Shown piece by piece: positions 51,442-60,244 of a stretch of DNA of 64,000 nt (the first letter of the stretch is position 1; the number at the start of each line of letters is the position of its first letter). The translations under genes were made by a program, and so were the position numbers. The DNA lies in contig JBJTCN010000076.1 in assembly GCA_046091905.1 (NCBI GenBank), positions 3,301 through 67,300 on the forward strand, written 5' to 3'. The stretch is from ZLKRG08 sp046091905. Its GTDB lineage: Bacteria; Actinomycetota; Actinomycetes; Nanopelagicales; Nanopelagicaceae. The notes under the pieces were generated by a model. That model worked only from the letters and a program-made list of their open reading frames with translations, did not search any database and had not been told where the DNA came from.

Positions 51442-53745
51442 CTACTTAATACGAAGTGAATTGGTTACTACAAAGAGACTTGATAGCGCCATCGCGGCAG
51501 CGCCATACATTGGATGAAGTAAACCAAGCGCGGCAACTGGAATTCCAATTACGTTATAGAAGAGCGCCCAAACTAAATTACCGCGAATCGTTCCCAAAGT
51601 TTTCTTTGAGAGATCCAGGGCATCATTAATTGATTTAAGCGCTGGATTGGTCAAAGTAATATCGGCAGTCGCAATTGCAGTATCGGTTCCGGTGCCCATC
51701 GCCATAGATAGATCTGCTGCTGCAAGAGCCGCCGCATCATTAACGCCATCGCCAATCATCAATACTTGCTTACCTGAAGCTTGCAATTGCTTAATGTGAT
51801 TGATTTTGGCTTCAGGTGAGGCCTCTGCAATTACATGGTTTTCATGAATCCCAACTGCATGCGCAGTATTTAGCGCGACATCTTTATGATCGCCAGTAAG
51901 TAGCCAAACGTTGATATCTCGCGCATTTAGAACTGAAATTGCACTCTGTGCATCAGACTTTATGGAATCACCAACAGCAAAAACCGCTAGCGCCACACCT
52001 TCCCATGCCAATACTGAAACCGATAAACCTTGCGCTTCGTTCTCCGCAATTGACTTAGCAATCTTTGGATGAAATGCCATCGCAGAATGCGCGACCGCAG
52101 CTGGTGAGCCGATAATTACAATTGCAGATTGGGCAGATTGCGCGCCATTTTCAGTGCTGATTGTTACTCGACCAGCGGCACCAGCGCCGGGGGCAATCTG
52201 AAAATCGCTAACTGTAAATGGCTTTTCAATCTTGGCATAACGAACAATGGCTTCCGCTATCGGATGGTTATTTTGTGATTCAATTGCAGCGGCAGATTCC
52301 AAAATAGATTTTTCGCTAGCAATCTTGCTCCAAGATTCACCAAGTACCGCAACCGCTTCTGGAACAACAGTTGCGCTGATTACTTTCATCTGACCGGTAG
52401 TTAGCGTTCCAGTCTTATCCAAAACCACATCAGTGATGCGTTTTGCGGTTTCAAGTGCAGATGGCTTACGAATCACGATTCCGCGCTGTGCGCCTCGACC
52501 TGAAGCCACCAGTAGCGCGACCGGAGTTGCTAAACCAAGTGCACATGGACAAGCAATCACTAATACCGCGACCGCAATTTCAATGGATCTGGCGATGCTC
52601 TCGCCATTTGTAAAGCGCCAAAAGAGAAATGTGGCGATGGAAAGGGTAGTAACAATCGGTACGAAAATGGCAGAGATGCGATCAGCCAATCTTTGAATTG
52701 GAGCCTTTTCGCCTTGTGCGCTAATTACCATCGCAGTAATTCGAGCAAATTCAGTCTCTTTACCAACGCGAGTAGCGCGAACTTCTAAACGACCATTCTG
52801 GTTAACGGTAGCGCCGATTACGCGATCACCAGCTGCAACTTCTACCGGCACGGATTCGCCAGTAATCAATGAATTATCAATGCTAGAAGCGCCAGAAACC
52901 ACTACGCCATCAGTAGCAACTCGTTGTCCAGGTAGCACCACAAAGATGTCACCAATTTCTAATTGCTCAACTGGAATTACCATTTGTAAGTCACCGCGTT
53001 TAACGGTTACCTCTTTAGTAGAAATTTTTAATAGTTCTTGAAGTGCATTGCTAGCGCTGCGCTTTGCACGTGATTCTAAGTACCGACCCAGTACTACCAG
53101 CGTGACAATCGATGCCGAAACTTCAGTGTAAACCGTATCTAAATCGTAAATGGTGGCATAGATAGACCAACCAAATGCAGTTAGCGAACCAAGTGAAATT
53201 AAATTATCCATAGTTGGATGGAAGAAATTTCGGATTGCAGCTCTATGAATTGGGAAAGCCACAATCAAAACCACTGGCGCGCTGAGAATTAAAAGCGCCG
53301 CATTAACTAATTGATGAAAACTATTAGTTGGCATCGCTAGATTGAAATATTCAAAGACGCTAACTAGCCAAGAGCCAAATTGCATCTGCAAATCCATAAA
53401 CATGGAGAAGAGCGCAACTGGAATAGTGAAGATCAGACCAAAAATTAAAGCTACCGCTGATTTTTTACTGTGCAGTGTGATACTTTCATTATCGCCAATT
53501 TCTTTAGCTTTATATCCAGCAGCTTCAATTTTTTTGATGATCTCTTTGCCACTTACCTCTGCTGGTGCTAAAACGTGCGCAGTTTCTGCAGCAAAATTAA
53601 CGGTGGCAGAGACTCCGGGCATAGAATTTAAAGCACGCTCTACAGTATTCACGCAGGCGTTGCAGGTCATCCCAGTAACTTTGAAAGTCTTTGGCTCGAG
53701 AGCCACATTGCTAATCTCTTTGCTAGTCTCTATTAACTCAGCCAT
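51442..53745 (-). CDS. copA: Copper-translocating P1B-type ATPase
   Basis: Exports Cu(I) from the cytoplasm. One N-terminal metal-binding domain with GMTCNACVNTVERAL (Cys28, Cys31), membrane CPC in VIACPCALGLATPVAL, phospho-Asp in DKTGTLTTG, HP motif NNHPIAEAI and hinge MIGDGVNDAAAL. 767 aa, full length. Overlaps hisN at its start. No separate copper chaperone or repressor gene is adjacent. Confidence 0.94.
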   Translation of the reverse strand: MAELIETSKEISNVALEPKTFKVTGMTCNACVNTVERALNSMPGVSATVNFAAETAHVLAPAEVSGKEIIKKIEAAGYKAKEIGDNESITLHSKKSAVALIFGLIFTIPVALFSMFMDLQMQFGSWLVSVFEYFNLAMPTNSFHQLVNAALLILSAPVVLIVAFPIHRAAIRNFFHPTMDNLISLGSLTAFGWSIYATIYDLDTVYTEVSASIVTLVVLGRYLESRAKRSASNALQELLKISTKEVTVKRGDLQMVIPVEQLEIGDIFVVLPGQRVATDGVVVSGASSIDNSLITGESVPVEVAAGDRVIGATVNQNGRLEVRATRVGKETEFARITAMVISAQGEKAPIQRLADRISAIFVPIVTTLSIATFLFWRFTNGESIARSIEIAVAVLVIACPCALGLATPVALLVASGRGAQRGIVIRKPSALETAKRITDVVLDKTGTLTTGQMKVISATVVPEAVAVLGESWSKIASEKSILESAAAIESQNNHPIAEAIVRYAKIEKPFTVSDFQIAPGAGAAGRVTISTENGAQSAQSAIVIIGSPAAVAHSAMAFHPKIAKSIAENEAQGLSVSVLAWEGVALAVFAVGDSIKSDAQSAISVLNARDINVWLLTGDHKDVALNTAHAVGIHENHVIAEASPEAKINHIKQLQASGKQVLMIGDGVNDAAALAAADLSMAMGTGTDTAIATADITLTNPALKSINDALDLSKKTLGTIRGNLVWALFYNVIGIPVAALGLLHPMYGAAAMALSSLFVVTNSLRIK

Positions 53746-54574
53746 TTAAGCGTTTTAACACCACTTCTTTTAATACGGCATTTGTTGAGATGCCACTTTT
53801 GCCAAATGGTCCATCATTGCCATCCATATCGAAAAAGTGGCCGCCAGCTTCACGCACCACGATTGCAAGTGGCGCCATATCCCAAAGCGCCAGAGATGGT
53901 TCGATCGCTAAATCCATTACACCCTCTGCCACCAACATATGTGACCAGAAATCGCCAACTGCACGGGTGCGCCAAGCCTCATTAACTAATGATTGAAATG
54001 CAGCTAAGCGATCGCCAAAGCCGACAAAATCAGAGTAGCCAAGATGTGCATCGTGAATATTATTAACTAACGAAACCGAAATCTTTCTTGGCTGCCCGCT
54101 ATTTGGCGCGCTAGGTGCATCAAACGTTGTGTAGGCACCGCCACCTTTGGTTGCAAACCAAGTGCGTGCAAGTGCAGGCGATGAGACCAATCCGACTACT
54201 ACTTCATGTTTTTCAACGCCGGAGTCATTTGTAACTTCGACAAGTGCGATTAAAGTCGACCAAACTGGTAGCCCGCGTAAGAAAGATTTGGTGCCATCGA
54301 TTGGATCAATTACCCAGTAACGGTTCTTGCCAGTGATATCAGAACCAAACTCTTCGCCAAGGATTCCATCGTTGGGGCGTTCAGTTTCTAAAATTTCGCG
54401 AATACATTTTTCGGTGGCTTTATCCGCATCGGTAACTGGCGAAGCATCAGGTTTAGTTTCGATTATTAAATCTTGTGCCAAAAAACGCGCCATTGAAACT
54501 GCATCTGCAGCTTTGCCAATCTTTCGAACTAATTGCAGATCAGCTGCATATTTTTCATTAGCAAACTCGGCCAT
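53738..54574 (-). CDS. hisN: Histidinol-phosphatase, inositol monophosphatase family (HisN-like)
   Basis: Metal-dependent phosphatase: LGEEFGS, WVIDPIDGTKSFLRGLPVW and a late ALWDMAPLAIVVREAGG block, the family metal site. The actinobacterial HisN type dephosphorylates histidinol phosphate, though other IMPase substrates are possible. TAGAATAAGGAAATG serves both as the RsgA end and as ribosome site or -10. 278 aa. Confidence 0.85.
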   Translation of the reverse strand: MAEFANEKYAADLQLVRKIGKAADAVSMARFLAQDLIIETKPDASPVTDADKATEKCIREILETERPNDGILGEEFGSDITGKNRYWVIDPIDGTKSFLRGLPVWSTLIALVEVTNDSGVEKHEVVVGLVSSPALARTWFATKGGGAYTTFDAPSAPNSGQPRKISVSLVNNIHDAHLGYSDFVGFGDRLAAFQSLVNEAWRTRAVGDFWSHMLVAEGVMDLAIEPSLALWDMAPLAIVVREAGGHFFDMDGNDGPFGKSGISTNAVLKEVVLKRLNG

Positions 54575-54578
54575 TTCC

Positions 54579-55583
54579 TTATTCTAACCCTGCGGCAAGC
54601 AAGTTGCGAAGGCTAGTTACGCGAGCTACACGCTCAGGGAGTTCAACACCATCTGGCGCCATCCATGCATTTAATTTGCAATCAGCTTCATTGTGTGAGC
54701 AATTCGTCATACATGAATTTGTGATTTCTAATAAATCATCAAATGCGGCGATGATTGCATTAGGATCTAAGTGCGAGAGCCCAAATGCGCGCATTCCTGG
54801 AGTATCAATAACCCAGCTATTAGCGCTGGCTTTACGGCCAGGGAAATCCTTTAACGCCACCGCATAAGCAGATGAAGAGGTATGTCTGCCGCGCCCTGTT
54901 ACATCATTTACATCGCCAGTTTCGCGATTAGCTTGTGTTAATTTATTTAAGAGCGTTGATTTACCCACGCCAGAATGGCCAACTAAAACTGATACTTTGC
55001 CATTTAATAAATCATGTAATTCATTTAAATCGCTATCCAAATTGGTAGTAATACATCTGACTCCAATGGATTGGTATTCAGAGAGAAAATCTGGCGCAGC
55101 TGCTAAATCTGTTTTGGTAATTACTAATACTGGTTCAATTTTTTCGGTAAAGGCGCTGACTAGAAATCGGTCGATTAGTCCGCGACGTGGTTCGGGGTTT
55201 GCAGCGGCTGCCACAATTACTAATTGATCAATATTCGCAGCGATATTTCTTTCAAATTGCGCCGCATCATCAACAGTTCTAACTAAAACGCTTTTGCGCT
55301 CTTCAATCGCCACAATTCTGGCCAAAGTGCCTTCAGATCCAGTGGTGTCACCAACCAAACGAACATAATCTCCAACTACAACTGATTTGGGGCCCAATTC
55401 GCGCGCCTTCATCGCTGTAACAATGGTGCCATCAGGCAAGGTGCAAGTAGTACGTCCGCGATCTACTGTAATTACAAATCCAGTTATTGCATCATCGTGC
55501 GATGGACGATCTTTAGTGCGCGGCTTAGTTCTTCTACTTGGCCGAATCTTCACATCGGATTCGTCGTAATCGCGGCGGCTCAT
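54579..55583 (-). CDS. rsgA: RsgA, ribosome small-subunit-dependent GTPase A
   Basis: Late 30S assembly factor. N-terminal OB fold (about 35-100), circularly permuted GTPase with G4 ITKTD, then G1 GHSGVGKST, then G3 DTPGMR, and a C-terminal zinc motif CMTNCSHNEADCKL. Start ATG 55583 overlaps the aroA stop (ATGA); the six-codon longer frame is unlikely. The aroA-rsgA-hisN order is common in actinobacteria. Confidence 0.94.
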   Translation of the reverse strand: MSRRDYDESDVKIRPSRRTKPRTKDRPSHDDAITGFVITVDRGRTTCTLPDGTIVTAMKARELGPKSVVVGDYVRLVGDTTGSEGTLARIVAIEERKSVLVRTVDDAAQFERNIAANIDQLVIVAAAANPEPRRGLIDRFLVSAFTEKIEPVLVITKTDLAAAPDFLSEYQSIGVRCITTNLDSDLNELHDLLNGKVSVLVGHSGVGKSTLLNKLTQANRETGDVNDVTGRGRHTSSSAYAVALKDFPGRKASANSWVIDTPGMRAFGLSHLDPNAIIAAFDDLLEITNSCMTNCSHNEADCKLNAWMAPDGVELPERVARVTSLRNLLAAGLE

Positions 55584-56911
55584 GAAAGAAGCGAGCTCCA
55601 AAGCCCTGGAAAATCAGTAATAGTTTTCCGGGTAGTTGCGATGTTTTCGACTTCAATTCCATCAACAACTAATCCAATAGTGGCGCCAGATGTCGCAAGT
55701 CGATGATCTTCATAGGTGTGAAAAATTCCCGCGTGCAACGGTTTTGGATTGATACGAAGTGCAGTTGGCTCTTCAGTGAAATCCCCACCTAGCGCGTTAA
55801 ATTCAGTGCGCAGCGCAGCCAAACGATCTGTTTCATGTAGTCGCAGATGGCCAATTCCCTGTAAATATGATGGCGAATCCGCCAATGCACATAGCGCAGC
55901 GATCGCGGGGGTTAATTCGCCAACATCGTGTAAATCAACTTCAATGCCATGTATTGCACCGCCCGTGATTTTTAAATCCCAATTATTTCCATTTGGAACA
56001 AATTCAATTGTCGCGCCCATCTTGGTAAAGATATCTCTAAGTTGATCACCTGGCTGAGTAGTAACTTTTGGCCAATCGGCAATAGTTACCGAACCTCCGC
56101 AGACCATTGCAATTGACATAAATGGTGCGGCATTTGATAAATCTGGTTCAATAACTAAATCCTGCGCCTTTAATTTTCCTGGTGCCACCTGCCAAGTATT
56201 TGCGCTTTTATCAACGCTAACTTCGGCGCCAAAATCGCGGAGCATCTGCACCGTCATTTCAATGTGTGGCATCGAAGGAAGCGCACCGCCAACATGTTTA
56301 ACTTTGATACCCAACTGAGTACTTGGCGCAATTAAAAGTAACGCTGATAAGAATTGAGAAGAAGCGCTGGCATCAATTTCAATTTCGCCGCCGCGGATTT
56401 TTCCGCCCGATTTATTCTCCATTTTAAATGGCAGCGCATATCGACCGCCGTGATCAATAGATATTCCCAACTCTTCTAAAGCTTTAATTACTGGGCCTAA
56501 AGGACGTTTATGCGAACGTGGATCGCCATCAAATTCAATTTGGCCAACTGCTAAAGCGGCAAGCGGTGGCAAGAAACGCATCACGGTTCCCGCATTTCCA
56601 ACTTCGATTTTTGCCGGCCCTTTAAGTGCGCCACCGGTGACATTAAAAATTAATTCGCGCTGACCATTTACGTCTTCAAAACTTTCCATAATTGATAAAC
56701 CAAGCGCTTTTAAGCCACCCATCATCAACTCTGAATCCCTTGAAACCAGTGGGCGGCGCAGCTTTGAAGTGCCTTCAGCTTGAGCTGCCAAAATCAAAGC
56801 ACGATTAGTTACTGATTTAGATCCGGGAATTACTACCCGAATATCGACTGGTTTTTTTCCGCGAAAAGGTGCAGGCCAGTTATTTGCAGCCATGCTTTCG
56901 CGATTTGTCAT
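55580..56911 (-). CDS. aroA: AroA, 3-phosphoshikimate 1-carboxyvinyltransferase (EPSP synthase)
   Basis: Sixth step of the shikimate pathway. PGSKSVTNRALILAA (shikimate-3-phosphate loop), GNAGTVMRFLPPLAAL and LRLHETDRLAAL are typical. 443 aa. TAGAAT ends 7 nt before ATG 56911 on the minus strand, supporting that start; ATG 56893 is the alternative. Divergent from the SRAP gene, whose promoter uses the same hexamer and spacing. Confidence 0.94.
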   Translation of the reverse strand: MTNRESMAANNWPAPFRGKKPVDIRVVIPGSKSVTNRALILAAQAEGTSKLRRPLVSRDSELMMGGLKALGLSIMESFEDVNGQRELIFNVTGGALKGPAKIEVGNAGTVMRFLPPLAALAVGQIEFDGDPRSHKRPLGPVIKALEELGISIDHGGRYALPFKMENKSGGKIRGGEIEIDASASSQFLSALLLIAPSTQLGIKVKHVGGALPSMPHIEMTVQMLRDFGAEVSVDKSANTWQVAPGKLKAQDLVIEPDLSNAAPFMSIAMVCGGSVTIADWPKVTTQPGDQLRDIFTKMGATIEFVPNGNNWDLKITGGAIHGIEVDLHDVGELTPAIAALCALADSPSYLQGIGHLRLHETDRLAALRTEFNALGGDFTEEPTALRINPKPLHAGIFHTYEDHRLATSGATIGLVVDGIEVENIATTRKTITDFPGLWSSLLS

Positions 56912-56918
56912 ATGGCAA

Positions 56919-56947
56919 ATTCTATCGTGAAGAATCCTATGTAGAAT
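56919..56947. promoter_or_regulatory. Divergent leaderless promoters, aroA and SRAP gene
   Basis: TAGAAT on the minus strand (56924-56919, 7 nt before aroA) and on the plus strand (56942-56947, 7 nt before the SRAP ATG 56955). Both genes lack ribosome sites. Confidence 0.6.
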
Positions 56948-56954
56948 TCCGATT

Positions 56955-57680
56955 ATGTGCGGGCGATATGCGCAAACTCAAGAGATGCGCGACTTAGTTG
57001 AAGAATTTGCAGTAACTGGCAAATTCCCAGAGTACGCGCTGCCTGCAAGTTGGAACATTGCACCTACCAATGAAATTTATATTGTGCGAAATGATGAAAA
57101 TAATAATCGCGAACTTGCTACCGCATCTTGGGGAATGATTGGTCCATGGCTTACCGATGAAGCAGAGGCGCGCGCTTCACAATCTCGCGCAATTAATGCG
57201 CGCTCCGAATCAATACACGAAAAACCTACCTTTCGTGATTCATTTAAATCTCGTCGTTGCTTAGTGCCCGCCGATGGTTATTATGAATGGGCGACCGAGC
57301 TAGGTCGTTACAAAACCAAACAACCTTTCTTTATTTCCAGTGATAATGGCGAGACACTTCCAATTGCGGGAATCTGGAATACCTGGCGCTCTCCATCTGG
57401 AGTTTTTATGCAGAGCGCTTCTATCATTACTCGCGAAGCAGTCGGAGAGCTAGCAACTATTCATCATCGAATGCCGGTAATGATGCCGCGTGAACGTTGG
57501 TCGGCTTGGTTAGATAATAAGAATAACGATGTTCGCGAACTTATAAATTTAATGTCTAACGAACATCCTGATGCGCATCTGCATCCGTTACCAGTTAGCG
57601 ATGCGGTGAATAAGGTTGCCAACAATGGCCCGCAATTAGCCGTGCCCATCTCAATTACCGAACCTGAGACGCTCTTTTAA
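56955..57680 (+). CDS. SRAP-domain protein (YedK/HMCES-like)
   Basis: 241-aa SOS-response-associated peptidase that forms a thiazolidine crosslink with abasic sites in single-stranded DNA. Catalytic Cys2 follows Met in MCGRYA; Glu in DGYYEW and His in IHHRMPVMMP complete the site. Because the N-terminal Cys must be exposed, the start is certain; TAGAAT 7 nt upstream agrees. Confidence 0.93.
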   Translation: MCGRYAQTQEMRDLVEEFAVTGKFPEYALPASWNIAPTNEIYIVRNDENNNRELATASWGMIGPWLTDEAEARASQSRAINARSESIHEKPTFRDSFKSRRCLVPADGYYEWATELGRYKTKQPFFISSDNGETLPIAGIWNTWRSPSGVFMQSASIITREAVGELATIHHRMPVMMPRERWSAWLDNKNNDVRELINLMSNEHPDAHLHPLPVSDAVNKVANNGPQLAVPISITEPETLF

Positions 57681-57682
57681 CC

Positions 57683-57712
57683 GGGAATAGCGCTCTGCAG
57701 AATCTGGTTGTA
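57683..57712 (+). promoter_or_regulatory. SigR/SigH-type autoregulated promoter
   Basis: GGGAAT (57683-57688), exactly 18 bp, GTTGTA (57707-57712). This is the SigR/SigH consensus. Seven bases later comes ATG 57720, so the transcript should be leaderless and encode the long sigma isoform. Confidence 0.75.
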
Positions 57713-57719
57713 AAGACAA

Positions 57720-58415
57720 ATGGTCACGGATAAAGGCAGTAAAGGTAACGAGGTAGCGCCTTCTCGCAAAAAGGTTGCAAAGAGCGTTCTTGAAGCGCTG
57801 CCTGTAGTCTTGGGGCAAATGGCATCCAAAGAGTTGGTCAAAGAGACCCCAGCAGATCGTAATTCGCGTTTCGAACGCGATGCGATGCAATTTGCCGACC
57901 AACTTTATGCAGCAGCAATGCGCTACACAAAAAACCCAGAAGATGCCAAAGATTTAATGCAGGATACTTACTTAAAGGCCTTCGCTTCTTTTCATCAATT
58001 TGAAGAGGGCACAAATTTAAAGGCTTGGTTATACCGAGTTCTGCAGACAACTTTTATTAATAACTATCGCAAAGCGCAGCGCCAACCTCAATTATCTGCA
58101 GATGCTGAAGTTGAAGATTGGCAGTTACATGCTGCGGCATCGCATACTTCCAACCAGGGTAAATCTGCGGAAATTTCAGCGCTAGAAAATTTGCCAGATT
58201 CAGATATCAAACGCGCGCTGCAAGAAATTCCGGAAGAGTTTCGAATGGCGGTTTATTTAGCGGATGTTGAAGGATTTTCTTACAAGGAAATCGCAAAGAT
58301 CGTTGGAGTTCCAGCCGGAACCGTCATGTCCCGACTTCACCGTGGCCGCAAGCAACTTCGCGAGAAGCTAACTGGCTATGCAACTGAACTTGGCTATGTG
58401 AAGGGCGGTGAATGA
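57720..58415 (+). CDS. sigH: SigH/SigR-type ECF sigma factor, with two possible starts
   Basis: Thiol-oxidative stress sigma factor. Region 2 (about 51-122) contains TKNPEDAKDLMQDTYLKAFASF and NLKAWLYRVLQTTFINNYRK; region 4 (about 165-215) has ALQEIPEEFRMAVYLADVEGFSYKEIAKIVGVPAGTVMSRLHRGRKQL. ATG 57720 is placed at +1 of a SigR-type promoter. Met34 (57819) would give a protein of more usual length. Two isoforms like Streptomyces sigma-R and sigma-R-prime are therefore plausible. Overlaps the anti-sigma gene by 4 nt. Confidence 0.93.
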   Translation: MVTDKGSKGNEVAPSRKKVAKSVLEALPVVLGQMASKELVKETPADRNSRFERDAMQFADQLYAAAMRYTKNPEDAKDLMQDTYLKAFASFHQFEEGTNLKAWLYRVLQTTFINNYRKAQRQPQLSADAEVEDWQLHAAASHTSNQGKSAEISALENLPDSDIKRALQEIPEEFRMAVYLADVEGFSYKEIAKIVGVPAGTVMSRLHRGRKQLREKLTGYATELGYVKGGE

Positions 58416-58819
58416 TGGCGCACGATGTAGAGATGCCTTGCACCCAAGTTAAGCAAGCACTTTTATTGCTAGTCGATGGCCCAGAATTCTTCGAAGCCAA
58501 TCAGATTGATCCAATCTCAGTAGATCGCCATTTGGCCGCTTGCACACCTTGTAAATTGGAAGTGGAAGCCGAAAAGATGGTCCACCAATTGATGCGTTCG
58601 CTCTTGAAGCGCTCTTGCAACGAAAAGGCCCCCGAATCTCTCATTGATTCTATTCATCAGCAATTGCAAGCTGCGATGTTCCAGCAATCTGTGCCGCAAG
58701 TTGTTACCGAATTTCGAATGAGCCAAGTCTCAATTGAGATCGATGAATTTGGCCAAGTAACACAACGCGAAATTCATATTGAATCTACCCAAGAATTCCA
58801 CGATCCAGAGAATATTTAA
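58412..58819 (+). CDS. rsrA: RsrA-like zinc anti-sigma factor
   Basis: Redox-sensing anti-sigma factor that releases the sigma factor when its cysteines are oxidised. ZAS motif His40-x3-Cys44-x2-Cys47 (HLAACTPC), plus Cys10 and a later Cys in LKRSCNEKAP. 135 aa; the C-terminal part past about residue 85 is longer than Streptomyces RsrA. ATG 58412 overlaps the sigma stop; ATG 58415 is an equal alternative. Confidence 0.9.
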   Translation: MMAHDVEMPCTQVKQALLLLVDGPEFFEANQIDPISVDRHLAACTPCKLEVEAEKMVHQLMRSLLKRSCNEKAPESLIDSIHQQLQAAMFQQSVPQVVTEFRMSQVSIEIDEFGQVTQREIHIESTQEFHDPENI

Positions 58820-58833
58820 GTTATAAATGGGGC

Positions 58834-59262
58834 GTGAGTACCGCCCAGATCAATGGGATGCCCGAAGGCATTGTTGGCGCGCTCGGTTTTGCCACCATGG
58901 TGGTGCGCCCCGGAGATACGGCGGCAGCAAATGGAATTGGCGATTTAACTGTCGTAAATAATGCAGCCCTAGTTTCACTTATGGAATCAGCGGCCATTGC
59001 TGCAATTAATGAATTTTTCGAAACTGGAATTTCAACTATCTCTACTTCAATGAATTGTAACTTTGTAACGAGCGCTGCAATTGGCGCAGAACTTCAAGCA
59101 AGCGCACAATGCATCGCGCAAAATGGCTATGACATGGATTTTAATATTGAAATTTATGAAGGCGAACGTTTAGTTGCCCAATCGACACAACGTCGACAGA
59201 TAGTCGATCGCGTAACTTTTCTAGCCCGCACTGCTGCGCAGAGTCTCTTCGAAGCGAAGTAA
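58834..59262 (+). CDS. Hotdog-fold thioesterase
   Basis: 142 aa, resembling FlK/PaaI-type acyl-CoA thioesterases: VVNNAALVSLMESAAIAAINEFFETGISTISTSMNCNFVTSAAIGAELQASA, with Glu in the MESA helix as the likely catalytic acid. Substrate unknown. GTG start with TATAAA 6 nt upstream and no ribosome site. A strong terminator follows. Confidence 0.82.
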   Translation: MSTAQINGMPEGIVGALGFATMVVRPGDTAAANGIGDLTVVNNAALVSLMESAAIAAINEFFETGISTISTSMNCNFVTSAAIGAELQASAQCIAQNGYDMDFNIEIYEGERLVAQSTQRRQIVDRVTFLARTAAQSLFEAK

Positions 59263-59273
59263 CTAGCTAAATA

Positions 59274-59305
59274 AAAAGGACCCCATCTTTCGATGAGGTC
59301 CTTTT
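59274..59305. terminator. Bidirectional intrinsic terminator
   Basis: AAAAGGACC pairs with GGTCCTTTT, then one C-A mismatch, then CATC/GATG around TTTC. A/T runs flank both sides, serving the thioesterase gene (plus) and sodN (minus). Confidence 0.9.
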
Positions 59306-59315
59306 AAAAAGAGTT

Positions 59316-59690
59316 TTATTTCTTGGTAGCCCAGAAAATTTCTGCGATTTCGTCAATCTTTGCGATCAACTTATCTGCAACTGCAACATCCTGAGTGCCC
59401 TTAGTTCCAGTAGCGCCAGCAAGCTTGGTGGCTTCATTAAATAGCGCATGTAGTTGTGGGTAGGCTTCAAAGTGATTTGGCTTGAAGTAATCAGTCCAGA
59501 GCACCCATAGGTGTTCCTTAACTTGGTGTGAACGCTCTTCCTTAATTGCAACTGAGCGCGCTTTGAAATCTGCATCGCTTGAAGCGGCGTACTTCTCCAT
59601 GCAAGCCTTTACAGAAAGTGCTTCGATACGAGCCTGCGCTGGGTCATAAACGCCGCAAGGTAGATCGCAGTGAGCCTTAACAATCTTCAT
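59316..59690 (-). CDS. sodN: Nickel superoxide dismutase
   Basis: Cytoplasmic Ni-containing SOD. After cleavage, the nickel hook is HCDLPCGVYD with His1, Cys2 and Cys6 as ligands. Start ATG 59690 has GGAGAG 4-5 nt upstream and leaves a propeptide of only six residues (MKIVKA). A TTG at 59702 would add four residues. Streptomyces propeptides are about 14 residues. The divergent sodX encodes the processing protease. An in-frame 22-codon ORF lies just upstream, separated by a single TGA. Confidence 0.95.
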   Translation of the reverse strand: MKIVKAHCDLPCGVYDPAQARIEALSVKACMEKYAASSDADFKARSVAIKEERSHQVKEHLWVLWTDYFKPNHFEAYPQLHALFNEATKLAGATGTKGTQDVAVADKLIAKIDEIAEIFWATKK

Positions 59691-59708
59691 TTCTCTCTCC
59701 AATTCGAT

Positions 59709-59777
59709 TCAATTTACTACTTCTTTTACTTCTTCTATTACTACTTGAATTACAACTAGTTTTACTGCTTTTTTCAT
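59709..59777 (-). CDS. Putative 22-residue leader ORF in frame with sodN
   Basis: ATG 59777 to TGA 59709. The peptide begins MKKAVKLVV and ends EEVKEVVN, rich in Lys, Val and Glu, from purine-rich repeated DNA (AAGTAGTAA-like). It is in the sodN frame: six sense codons separate its TGA from the sodN ATG. It may be a leader peptide, a relic of a longer propeptide, or chance low complexity. Confidence 0.3.
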   Translation of the reverse strand: MKKAVKLVVIQVVIEEVKEVVN

Positions 59778-59828
59778 TTGAAAATCTCTAAAGCTTTAAA
59801 CGCTCTGGTTAGGCGAGTTATTTCCGAA

Positions 59829-59840
59829 CCAAGTACTTGG
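59829..59840. promoter_or_regulatory. 12-bp perfect palindrome between sodN and sodX
   Basis: CCAAGTACTTGG. It is the most symmetrical site in the divergent region and a candidate operator for a metal-responsive regulator; it does not match the published Nur box as I know it. Confidence 0.4.
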
Positions 59841-59881
59841 CGCTTAGGCTTAGGTTGGAAAGGTTACTCGGGGAGTTAATT

Positions 59882-60196
59882 TTGCGCATCTTTGGCTTTG
59901 AAATCGTCCAAGTCCAGGGCAATTCAATGCTTCCTGCCTACGCCGATGGTGACCGAATTTTGATTAAACACCGAAGCTCTGATTTGCAGCCGATTCATCA
60001 AGGGGAAGTTGTGATGATTGAACGTGAAGGCGAATTGATGTTGAAGCGCATCATTCGATATGAAATCGGTGGCCACACTGGCCAAGGAATGGTTACCGTT
60101 GAAGGTGATAACAAAGAGGAGTCGATTGATTCAAGACATTGGGGCGCAGTGCCAAGTAGGTTTGTAAAAGCGAGAGTAATTAAAAAGCTAACTTAA
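59882..60196 (+). CDS. sodX: SodX, nickel superoxide dismutase maturation protease
   Basis: S26-family (signal-peptidase-like) protease that trims the SodN propeptide so that His1 can bind nickel. Catalytic Ser in VQGNSMLPAY and Lys in ELMLKRIIRYE; EGDNKEESIDSRHWGAVP is the family's final block. No membrane helix. I favour TTG 59882 (GGGGAG 6 nt upstream), giving 104 aa; an upstream TTG 59837 would add 15 residues. Confidence 0.9.
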   Translation: MRIFGFEIVQVQGNSMLPAYADGDRILIKHRSSDLQPIHQGEVVMIEREGELMLKRIIRYEIGGHTGQGMVTVEGDNKEESIDSRHWGAVPSRFVKARVIKKLT

Positions 60197-60244
60197 ATTA
60201 CAGAAACTTTAGTGCCGAATAAAACCTGACCCGACGAAAACAAC

